Source: Rostrohypoxylon terebratum (Eukaryota > Ascomycota > Sordariomycetes > Xylariales > Hypoxylaceae). Taken from it: a DNA stretch of 23,807 bases. Position numbers and translations under genes: made by a program. Within the stretch, counting starts at the first letter, position 1. Each line of letters starts with the position of its first letter. Under the pieces are notes generated by a model. The model made no database searches. It saw only the letters and a program-made list of their open reading frames with translations, and had not been told where the DNA came from. Below are positions 1-8,902 of the stretch, piece by piece. The stretch lies in the NCBI GenBank assembly GCA_022497145.1, contig MU386069.1, forward strand, positions 1 to 23,807, read 5' to 3'.

Positions 1-114
1 TCACACACATCCAATTTTCCGTGTTTTAGCCGTGATTGGCTTATGACTTGTTTGTGGGTCTTCTTTTGGAGGTTTTGGTTTTTGGGTTTGTGACACTGCG
101 CTGATGCGAGTCAG

Positions 115-1264
115 CATCAAACCGCCTTAAGTGACGAACATTGCCTTTTAGCTCCGGCCTTTATCAAGGGCTTTGCTCTGACAAAAAAGCAATTTTTCAC
201 CTTCAGTATCCACAACATCAGCGCAATTGTATGGAATGACCGTCTTATCGAGAATCTCACCATAAAGGAAACATAGAGAGAGATGCTTCTTGCTCTCGTC
301 GAATATTCTGTGGAGAACAAAGACGGTGGATTTGACGATTTTTTGAAGGGGAAAGGTGGGTTCGGCCTGGATAATCTGTGATTGAGACTCTTGTTTTCTT
401 TCCTTACGTTCATGGGTATACGTTTCATCTGATCATTATTGATTTCTTCGGCTATTCTATGTAATTCGAAACTGGACTTTACTCACAATCGTATCAATTA
501 GGGAAAGGATTGATAACTCTCCTTGCTGGACCTCCGGGTGTGGGGAAGACATTGACAGCTGAGTCAAGTGAGAAGCCCCTAATCCTAGCTGTTGTTGATA
601 TACATAGGTACTCATGCATATTTGATCTAGTTGCCGAAGAACTTAAAAGGCCTTTGTACAAAATAAGTGCCGGGGACCTTGGAATTGAGTCTAGGGACGT
701 AGAGCAAGCCTTGAAAGACGTACTTGATCGGTGTTCTCATTGGAACGCAGTATTGCTTATCGACGAAGCTGATATATTTCTGGAAACTCGCTCGAGCAAC
801 AATCTGGCCAGGAATGAGCTAGTAACAAGTAAGCTTGCTCAGCGTAGACGTAACAAAGCTGGGATTAATCTGTCGTTACAGTTTTCTTAACATTGTTGGA
901 ATATTACCAAGGAGTCCTCTTCCTTACGACCAACACAGTCCGACGCATTGATCCTGCTTTTGAATCTCGGATTGACATCATTATGACCCTGGATAATCAT
1001 GGTCAAGATGCTCGACGACAAATCTGGTCCAAAACACTCCCGTCCGACTCAGTGGACCTAAGCTTGAGCGATTTCGATAACTTGTCGAAATGGATTGTCA
1101 ATGGAAGGCAAATCAAAAGTGCTATTAAGACTGCTCGGATCATCGCACTGAAGCAAAAGATGCCGCTGAAATTAAGCCATCTTGAGACCGTTCTCGAGGT
1201 ACGGAAAAGGGCGTCTAGGCTGATTGACACGCAGGATGAGCCGTGGGAAGTGATGAAGGAGTAA
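115..1264 (+). pseudogene. AAA-family ATPase, 3' part, with an in-frame stop
   Basis: Fungal AAA ATPase of the type with a less conserved N-terminal region and one C-terminal AAA module. Splicing at 356-501, 568-630 and 829-881 joins four pieces in one frame and gives the expected order: an FALTKKQF block, IVWNDRLIENL, GKGKGLI, Walker A GPPGVGKT, SAGDLG, Walker B AVLLIDEADIFLE, sensor-1 LFLTTN, the Arg-finger region AFESRID and a sensor-2-like NGRQIKSAIKTA. Each intron starts GT and ends AG and restores conserved residues (for example ELVTIFLTLLEYYQG across 829-881). Odd point: TAG at 274-276 interrupts the frame inside a conserved block, between IKET and REMLLALVE, so the copy is probably dead or translated only from the ATG at 283. 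A 48-nt intron 229-276 would remove the stop but also delete conserved residues, so it is less likely. The frame is closed by TGA at 91-93. I placed the left edge at a possible acceptor (AG 113-114); earlier exons would lie outside the window. The substrate is unknown. Confidence 0.72.
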
Positions 1265-2152
1265 GAACCACATGGAAAACCTTCGATACCGAGTGACTTG
1301 AGCGTGGAAGATAGGGTTGTGTTCTTGCATTTCAAGAATTACGATAGTGACCCTGAGGGATACATTTTACCTAGATCCTAAGCTGGATTCGCTGTATGAT
1401 AGTAATACCTAACTAGGTTAGAGGAATCATGTTAGACTGACTCTTGTTAATCTCCGAATGCTCCGTTGGGAACCAGGTTGTCGATGAGATGAACTGAGAC
1501 TATGAATTATGAGAATTTGAGTTCTTCAAGTTCAAGGTAGTATTAAGAACTAGAAATTTATTGTAATTTTAAACTTTTCGGAGATATGGTGCTGTGGTTA
1601 CACAAAAAAAGGGGCTAATGATTCGTCATCATCTGCCCCATAAGCGCTATCGATAAGCACTGACAAGCAGCCCCGGCCAGGGCGCTGAGCAACAGCTAGT
1701 AATAAGCTCTAAATTCTTCCACTAAACCGGTACGTCATGCAAAAGCTTCACTTCTCCCATTCATTCTCATGTTACCATCCGTTTTCTTTGTTTGAAGACT
1801 TTTACATATTTCCCGTTAAGATTCTTGTCCCTCTATAACTGCCTACTTTTCTAATATATCATGAAAGGACACTCTGGCATCCCCAAGACTGCGTGCTAAA
1901 CTTGATATCCTTACAGCTTCAGTTTCGCGTAAACATTCGCTTCAGCTTTACTTTAGGAGGCTTTTGACCGCTTGCTTAACGCATCGAGGCAAAATTACAC
2001 ACTATTCATACTTAATGCGGTCGAAGGATTGCATGGTGCAATAGGAATTGAGGGAAGCTGTTGTAAGGCTCGTGAGTGTTTGAATGCTGGGCTTGTTGAA
2101 TTGGATTCAAATACATCGCAAAAACGTCTACACGCCCATTCATCGATCCGAA
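1265..2152. other. Intergenic, AAA ATPase relic to RMD1-type gene
   Basis: No gene is recognised here. The sequence is AT-rich and contains only short ORFs. Positions 2084-2152 are open in frame with the downstream gene, starting at an ATG at 2084 right after an in-frame TGA, and are more likely its 5' leader than coding sequence. No clear TATA element or RNA gene was seen. Confidence 0.5.
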
Positions 2153-3954
2153 ATGGCAGCGAAAGGGGAGTCTGTTCGCGGGACCCCGTCTCGATCGCCA
2201 ATGCGTCTGATTTCTGTCGACAACGTCCTGCAATACGCTTCCGAAATTCCATCCGGCCAGCCACGCGTGCCCCCGCAGCGTGGTCCGCGTAACATTCCCG
2301 GCGTACGGCGAGTAAGTGGAAGAGGGCTTCCCAACCTTGTGTCGCGTACGGGGCAACAGAATATGCCCTCAAGAACTACACGAATTAGCGAGAAGTTAGT
2401 CTTACTACCCGAGACCACCGATGAAGCCGAAGAAGATGAAGAAACTGAATCCCTTCTCCGCGAAGATGAAACAAGACCGTTAAAGGATGAGGAATTGGAC
2501 GTCCTACGGAAAAGAGGTGGCCTTCGCGGGAAGAGTTATGCTGAACGCTTGCCGAAATTTGAGAGAACGGAGAAATTATCTAGGCTCACAGCATACTGCA
2601 CAGCACAGTCATTCAAGATGAAGTCGACTTCAGAGTTCCTACGAAAGAAACACGATGCGAAGACGAAACTTTACGACGATTGCCTCTATACCGTCTACCA
2701 CATTCCTTTACTCCCTGGTCTAGATGGCTGTCGTGTAAGGAGCCGACCAATACTCAAGACTCCCGGCACGGGCAAGACAGTTCTTGATCTCGAGATCGAG
2801 CGAAGCGAACAGAGGGATGAGCACATGGGGTACTACGACGAGTACGCATACGGTGAGCGGGGTGAAAGTCCTAGCCAAGAGAATGGCGGAGAGTACCATC
2901 CTTCTCCTGAAGAAAGAGGCCGGAATACAAAGGCTCATCACACAGAGCAGGATCACTCGTCCCTAAGCCCTATCAATCGATTGGCGCCCGATGCTAAGCA
3001 GTTCGCTGAAATGTTCGTTTTCTCATACGGTGTAGTGGTTTTCTGGAATTTCACCGAAGCACAAGAGAAGGCTATCTTAGCCGACATCACGTTTGCAGAG
3101 ACGGAAGCTGGCGCATCATTAGTCACGCGTCCTCTCGACCAGGGCGACGTTGAGACGGAGGAATTCCATTTCGAGTATAATGCGGATGTGAAACGGCCGA
3201 GGATTTTTAATGATATGATCACTCTTCTTCCACGGTCGGATCACATGGTCAAACTCACTATTAGCCATGCCATCGCCCAGAGCACAAAGCTATGTTTCTT
3301 CGAGGAGAGGATGTCGGAGACTATGCTGAATGCGCAGCACGTACCCAAGCGTCTTGCCCTCACTGGGGAACTCAACATGACAAGGACTGAGATCGTAATG
3401 ATACTTGGTCGCTTATTTAAGAGTCGAGTTGAAATTAATCTCTGTAAGTGTGCAAGCCCAAAATCAATTTCTACAACGACTAATCAGCTATAATAGCGTC
3501 GAATATCCTCGACGTCCCCAACTTCTTCTGGGATTCTGAACCTACACTCCACCCACTATATGTCGCCATTCGCGAATATTTGGAAATCGATCTACGCACT
3601 AAAGTGCTCAATGAGCGATGCCGTGTTTTCCTCGATCTTGCCGAGATCCTCTCGGATTCGGTAGCCGATTCGAAGATGAGCGCCATCACCTGGATTATCA
3701 TTGTTCTCATCATTATTAGTATATGCGTGACTGTGACCGAGGTTGCCTTGCGCTTCGGTATCCTTACAAAAGAACGAGGCAATGGTAATGCCATTGCTGC
3801 GCCTAATGGCACTACCCTTGAACCCGGATGGATTGCTGTCAGGTCAAACGCCACTCTCGAGGAATTAAGATCGTGGGGCGTGACTTTGAGTGAGGAAGAG
3901 AAGACTGCCGTATGCGGCGCACAATACATTGGGACAACCTTCACGGGGATATGA
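2153..3954 (+). CDS. RMD1: DUF155 / RMD1-type membrane protein
   Basis: Homologue of the eukaryotic DUF155 family (yeast Rmd1/Rmd8, fission yeast Sad1-interacting factors, distantly mitochondrial RMND1). The biochemical role is not settled; yeast RMD genes were named for a meiotic division phenotype. Two exons, 2153-3443 and 3497-3954; the 53-nt intron (GTAAGT donor, CTAAT branch, TAG end) joins INL to SSNILDVPNFFW and gives 582 residues. The N-terminal ~140 residues are a basic, Ser/Pro-rich and then acidic linker. The conserved core starts near residue 144 (RLTAYCTAQ) and includes CRVRSRPILKTPGTGKT, FFEERMSETMLNAQHVPK and LALTGELNMTRTEIVMILGR. One hydrophobic segment at about 493-515 (ITWIIIVLIIISICVTV) sits near the C terminus, as in the family, so this is probably a tail-anchored-like membrane protein. 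The start at 2153 is chosen for its A at -3; an in-frame ATG at 2084 would add 23 residues that look like leader. RMD1 versus RMD8 orthology is not resolved. Confidence 0.88.
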
Positions 3955-4257
3955 GTACCTAACAAGCAACAAACAGCCTTTCCCATGAGGTATATGGGTT
4001 ATTGGATCGGGAACATGGATGGGAAGTTGGCGCGTCGAATTATGCTTTGATACCCTTTAGACAGACCGATGAACGTATATCATCTAACAACTATAGTATG
4101 TTACCACCCCTTTTTACGCATGGTTATGGCTTATCGTACACGGGGACTTGCATTTTACAAAGTGTTGATATTAGGCCATTCAACTAGATATATACATATC
4201 ATAATTCGTCTACTATTATTAACTACTAACCTGAAAGCCAAATTGTCTTAATTGTCT
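3955..4257. other. Convergent 3' intergenic region
   Basis: About 300 bp between the 3' ends of the RMD1-type gene (+) and the oxidoreductase gene (-). It should hold both polyadenylation regions. Runs of AT-rich sequence lie near 4185-4250. The open frames here are short and resemble no known protein. Confidence 0.5.
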
Positions 4258-5583
4258 CTATTGCGGTATTTTCAACACATCATCCACATTCACCACTTGT
4301 CCCGTCGCGATAGACCTATTGGCCGCAATGCCGGTCAATATGGATAAAGCCCCGTCGACATGGCTCGCCGCCCTCATATACTCGTCAGTCGTGGGCTCGC
4401 CGAACAAGTCGTTCAGCAATACCGTGTCGCCACCGCCATGAGCGCCAACTCCGTCTGTAATTGCAATCTCCTGCGGCTTCTCAAACAATTTCCTCAAGGT
4501 AATTGTCCGTTTCTCCAACGACCCCTCGGCGGCCTGGTCGCCACCCGAATTTACGTAGCTGTTCTCCACAACCTCCATCTCGAGCCGGCCCCCGGTTCCA
4601 TTGAAACTAACCCGGAACCCCTCCCACGGCGCATACGCCGTCAGCGAATACGTCAGCACAGCACCGTTCCGATACCTCACGAGCAAGTTCATCGTATCCT
4701 CGATGCTGATGCCGTCGCCGAACACGCTCTGGTCGCGGTAATACGCGTCCTCGTGCTCGGCGTCGAGATACATAGCCTTGAGCTGCGGGTGGTCTTCCAT
4801 GTGCAATGCAAACGGGTCGTTCTTTGCGTTTTCGGCCCCGTGCGCGCGCGTGTACATGGCAGAGGGCGGGACGCCGCGCAGCTCCGCGTTCTCGCGCCCG
4901 TAGAACTTGAGGTCGCCCTGGGCGTAGACGGTGAGGGGCTGCGTGCGCAGCCAGAAGTTGACGAGGTCGAAGTGGTGCGTGCTCTTGTGCACGAGCAGGC
5001 CGCCGCTGTTGCGCTTGTCGCGGTGCCAGCGGCGGAAGTAGTCCGCGCCGTGCGACGTGTTCAGCATCCACTCGAAGTGCACGCTGGTCACCTTGCCGAT
5101 CGCGCCGGACTGCAGCAGCTCGTATATCTTGGTGTTGTGCGGCGCGTACCGGTAGTTGAAGGTCACGCGCACGCGCTTCCCCGGGTTCCGCGCCACGGCG
5201 TCGAAGATGGACAGGCAGCGCGGCGCGTCGATCGTCATGGGCTTCTCGGTCACTACGTTCACGCCGAGGTCCAGCGCTTTGACTATGTAGATGTTGTGCG
5301 TGCGGTCGATGGTCGTGACGATCACCTCGTCGGGCTGCGTCTCGCGCACCATCTTCTCGAAGTCGCTCGCCGGATACGTGGGCACGGGGTCGTGGCCCAA
5401 CGAGGCCAGCTTCGAGTTGGCATAGTTCAGCCGCGTCTGGTTGGTATCGCACAATCCGACGATGCAGGAGGTCGAGGAATAGTCCCGTGCGATAGCTGTG
5501 TAGAAGAATATCGCGCGGCCGCCTGTGCCGACGATGGCGTACTTCTTGCGCCCCGTGCGGACGGGCACCGTTGACTCGGCCAT
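4258..5583 (-). CDS. Gfo/Idh/MocA-family NAD(P)-dependent oxidoreductase
   Basis: 441 residues, single exon, ATG at 5581-5583 on the minus strand, TAG at 4258-4260. Predicted cytosolic dehydrogenase of the glucose-fructose oxidoreductase / inositol dehydrogenase / MocA family. The N-terminal Rossmann domain shows AIVGTGGRA (residues 16-24) and an acidic residue at the end of strand 2 (CDTNQ, D46). The family EKP motif is EKPMTID (113-119), which carries the lysine used in catalysis and cofactor placement. The C-terminal domain has the substrate-site helix GGLLVHKSTHHFDLVNFW (194 onward), with His and Asp where the family places catalytic residues. Length is slightly above the usual 340-400. 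No signal peptide is seen. Substrate unknown; sugars, polyols or sugar acids are typical. It lies back to back with an MFS transporter gene 1.5 kb away, a layout that suits a small catabolic pair (inference). Codons are strongly G/C at third positions in 4600-5580, unlike the flanks, and there is no intron, so horizontal acquisition is possible but unproven. Confidence 0.9.
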   Translation of the reverse strand: MAESTVPVRTGRKKYAIVGTGGRAIFFYTAIARDYSSTSCIVGLCDTNQTRLNYANSKLASLGHDPVPTYPASDFEKMVRETQPDEVIVTTIDRTHNIYIVKALDLGVNVVTEKPMTIDAPRCLSIFDAVARNPGKRVRVTFNYRYAPHNTKIYELLQSGAIGKVTSVHFEWMLNTSHGADYFRRWHRDKRNSGGLLVHKSTHHFDLVNFWLRTQPLTVYAQGDLKFYGRENAELRGVPPSAMYTRAHGAENAKNDPFALHMEDHPQLKAMYLDAEHEDAYYRDQSVFGDGISIEDTMNLLVRYRNGAVLTYSLTAYAPWEGFRVSFNGTGGRLEMEVVENSYVNSGGDQAAEGSLEKRTITLRKLFEKPQEIAITDGVGAHGGGDTVLLNDLFGEPTTDEYMRAASHVDGALSILTGIAANRSIATGQVVNVDDVLKIPQ

Positions 5584-6545
5584 TTTTCAACGTTGACCAA
5601 TGCCGGAGAATTCTAGTTTGCACGGTCCGACTTTTAACGATTGTTTATCTGAAGTGATTATCTCAACAACCGAGCTCCAAATTCCTAAGAAACTGTTTCA
5701 AGGGCGATACTTTTATTGTATAAAATAAAATTGTTCCCATTACTTTGAATATAATATGAGATTCTGCAAGAGAGGAGACCGCATACCACCACCGCCTGGC
5801 TCGGAACGCTATCGGGGTAATACCCTGCGAGACCTGGGAGGAGTTGGGGAATATTGGGGAATCCCTCCACTTTCTCTTAGGCTAAAGTGCTTATACTGTA
5901 GCTTGTTTTCTGCTCGGATTCGATTGAAACTGACTAGGTACTAGGTAGTTAGGTAGCGTTTTTCGCCGGGAGCAAATTACATGTAAGATTCTCGCTTACA
6001 GTTTTGGGAAGATGAGAAAGGGAACTATTGGGGGTTATCTAACTCTTTTCTAGTCACGATACCATCTTTCGGGACGCGACTTCCTACTCGATAAGATACT
6101 TGCCGAAGGAGGTGAACGGGGTTCTGGAAATAATGAGAGATAATTCGCTAGCTTAGCCCCTTTTTAGCCGTTTCTGGGGTTGTATCCACCTCCGCTATAC
6201 TCCAGCTGCGGGGGACTCCAAGTCTGGGGGAACTCCTAGGCCGAATCCGTACCAGTGGCCTCCATATCGTCGACGTTAGCGAATCCTCCCAACCCAATCA
6301 TATCCAGAACTCTCGTCCGTCCTCGTCTGGGTAAATGAGCCGACGACACCGGTGACCGCTAGGACTGCGCCGTCTCTACAAGCTCTAAATCTTCTGAGCA
6401 TGGACAAATCTTGGGGTTTAGTCTTTGGTATTACCTGAGCTTGGGATTATGCTACGTCCAATTAAGCATTGATACCAACGGATTTCAATATTTCCACCAA
6501 TGGCCATCGATACCAATTTTCGTGGATCACCCTACGGCCATTATA

Positions 6546-6626
6546 GATCTAGACTACTCAGTCTAAGATCGGTATACCAAGTCCGAATCATATCGCTCTA
6601 CCCATCATGTATCGTACGATGATGGG
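6546..6626. promoter_or_regulatory. Cluster of three inverted repeats upstream of MFS gene
   Basis: Three dyads lie within 81 bp. At 6546-6570, GATCTAGACT pairs with AGTCTA-GATC across ACTC, with one extra A in the right arm. At 6571-6578 there is an 8-bp palindrome GGTATACC. At 6601-6626, arms CCCATCAT and ATGATGGG flank a 10-nt centre, with an offset palindrome ATCGTACGAT inside. Dyads of this size are typical binding sites for dimeric regulators. Which protein, if any, binds is unknown. Confidence 0.35.
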
Positions 6627-6908
6627 AATGTCGCTACTTCGGGTCCTACGTTCTTCACGTGGATGTCCCTTGGGAAATGAACCAGGCGGTTTCCCGGTTT
6701 CTAGTCTGGTTACACATGTAGATTGATTCAAAGAGATCTCATCGTGGGGGCAAGACTACGTAATAGTATGAGAGCATTGAGATGGATATCAGGTAGCCAT
6801 CCCGGGAAACGCTTATGTGCCCAGCCTGACGATGTTCCCTTGACATGGGTCTCCGCATCTCCAGCCTGCCATCCATCCAGATACTTGGGACCATTTTTTC
6901 GTCCACGG

Positions 6909-6922
6909 GGTTATATATAACC
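6909..6922 (+). promoter_or_regulatory. Palindromic TATA element upstream of MFS gene
   Basis: GGTTATATATAACC is a perfect 14-bp palindrome containing TATATATAA, about 147 bp before the ATG of the MFS transporter at 7069. Position and sequence suit a TATA box with a leader of about 100 nt. Assignment is by position only. Confidence 0.45.
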
Positions 6923-7068
6923 TTTTCTATGCTCTTTGACCTTGCTAGTTTTAGTCTTTAAAATGGCTTGATACCCACCGCCCATCACCCAAGTTTATTA
7001 CCACCTATCACTTTCCTGCTGTCCCGTCTGTCATTGACTAGGCCAGCATTCGACGCGGACGTAGGAAT

Positions 7069-8902
7069 ATGGCAGAGAACAGGCCTCAACAAGCCTCAGC
7101 GGCAGCTGATGGCGCTGATATGATAACGCCTGTCGAAAATCATGACCGAATCCACGCTGTCAACTCACGAGCAGACAAGGCAGCGCAATTTATCGCCGAA
7201 CACGGCGAGGTCACATTCAATTATGAAGAGGAACGCAGAGTTGTTCGACGCATCGACATACGAATCCTACCTTTGATCCTCGGCGCCTATTTCTTTCAAC
7301 AATTAGACAAGTCCTCGCTCTCGTACGTCTCGATCTTCGGCATCATGGAGGACGCCCACCTCAAGTCCATGGAGTACTCGTGGCTTGGATCTATCTTGTA
7401 CATCGCGCAGCTCATCTTCCAGCCCCTCGCTGCTTTTCTGCTGGTGAAGCTTCCCACTGGTAAAGTTATTGGGACGGCTGTTATTGGATGGGTATGTGAT
7501 TACGCCGCTTAAAGTGAGAGTTAGTGTTGTCCAAGGCTGACGTATGTTCGAAGGGTTCCTGCGCCGCAATCATGGCGTCGTGTACCAACTTCAAATCCCT
7601 TCTAGCTCTGCGTTTCTTCCTAGGCTCTTTCGAAGCCATGATCGCCCCATCACTACTGGCAGTAACGCAGATGTGGTGGCGACGCTCTGAGCAGACATTG
7701 AGAGCCTCTTACTGGAACGCTATGAACGGCTTGACATTCATCGTCGGTAGTCTAGTGACTTACGGTCTCGGCCATATCGTCAGCGAGAAGATCTACCGGT
7801 ACCAGACGATCTTCATTTTCTGCGGTTGCTGCACCGTTATATTCGGCTTTATTTTCATCGTTCTCATGCCTGACTCGCCTATGGAAGCCAAGTATTTGAA
7901 TGAGCGCGAGCGAATCATTGCCGTCGAGCGTCTTCGTGCGAACCAGATGGGAGTCGCGAGTCGTCAATGGAGATGGGATCACGTCTTGGAGACATTCACC
8001 GACTTCAAGACGCTACTCTGGTTTATACTCATCGTCGCGATTTCGATTGCTAGTGGTGGTATCAGCACGTTCGGCAATCTCATCTTGAAAGACTTCGGCT
8101 TCACCAACTTCAACGCCATTCTCTTCAGCATGCCGACGGGAGCAATTCAGATCGCCATTATCATCGGGTCAGCTTGGCTTGCGACAAGGATAGGAAGGAA
8201 AGGTATCGTCATTACGGGACTTTCTTGCCTTCCTACCATCGGGACCGTCCTCATGTTGACGGTACCCCGCAATGAGAAGAATAAGGGGGTTCTGCTACTG
8301 GGATATTACTTGGTCCAGTGCTTAGGCGCGATTACTCCGATGGTATATGCGTGGTCCGCTCAGAATACAGGCGGCGATACCAAGAAGAAGACTAGTTCCG
8401 CTATGATGTTCATGGGAATGTGCACAGGTCGGTCATATCCACGAGTATGAATAAGTGTGTCATGAGCTAACCAGTCATTAGGAAATATCATCGGTCCTCT
8501 CTTATATAACACGAAAGACGCGCCGCTCTACCGCCCTGGCCTCATCGCAAACTTGGTTATGTTCGTTACAGTTGGTGTACTTGGAATGTGAGTTCTTACT
8601 AATTTGATCACTAATCACTTACCCCTTACCCCTTTTCTCATTTTATGCAAGTGCTGACCGCCGCACCTAGGCTCATCCCTATGTATCTCATGGTATTGAA
8701 CAGATGGCACGCGAAGAAACGTGAGGAAGTGGGGAAACAGGCGAACATTGTCGACGAGTCAATGGTAAGGAGAAAGGACATGCAGGAGAGCAAAGCAGTC
8801 GAGATCGAGCAGAACGAGCAAGCAGCGACTAACATCGAAGACGACAATGGCCTGAACGATCTCCCGGATCTAAAGAATGAGGATTTTATTTACGTGTACT
8901 AG
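7069..8902 (+). CDS. MFS transporter, anion:cation symporter (Dal5/allantoate permease) type
   Basis: Four exons: 7069-7491, 7554-8427, 8482-8587 and 8671-8902, giving 544 residues. Introns of 62, 54 and 83 nt have GT-AG ends, and CTGAC or CTAAC branch sites are visible. The product is a polytopic plasma-membrane permease of the ACS family, which imports allantoate, nicotinate, pantothenate, biotin and similar small acids by proton symport. Visible family signatures: a cytosolic N-terminus ending EERRVVRRIDIRILPL, then FFQQLDKSSLSYVSIFG in helix 1, ALRFFLGSFEAMIAPSL, QMWWRRSEQTLRASYWNAMNG, LPDSPMEAKYL-like MPDSPMEAKYLNERER in the central loop, ISTFGNLILKDFGF and, after intron 2, GNIIGPLLY...DAPLYRPGL. 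The C-terminal tail is long, charged and Glu/Asn-rich. Length is normal (about 480-550). The ATG at 7069 is the first in frame and follows a probable TATA at 6909. The substrate cannot be inferred. The neighbouring dehydrogenase suggests a shared catabolic role. Confidence 0.92.

Larger units (their letters stand above)
5584..7068. other. Divergent promoter region, oxidoreductase / MFS transporter
   Basis: 1.5 kb between two divergently transcribed starts. No convincing coding frame; the longest open stretches lack an ATG start or any family resemblance. An AT-rich element, TATAAAATAAAA, lies at 5719-5730, and a cluster of dyads lies at 6546-6626, described separately. It probably contains both 5' leaders and shared control elements. 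Confidence 0.6.

Noticed and set aside
4360..5574. Plus-strand open frame of 404 codons opposite the oxidoreductase gene
   Set aside because: It mirrors a GC-rich gene with strong domain evidence on the minus strand, and its translation is rich in Val, Arg and Ala without any domain. It is a composition artefact.
4607..5623. Second minus-strand frame of 338 codons overlapping the oxidoreductase
   Set aside because: It is an Arg/Ala/Pro-rich shadow of the same GC-rich gene in another frame.
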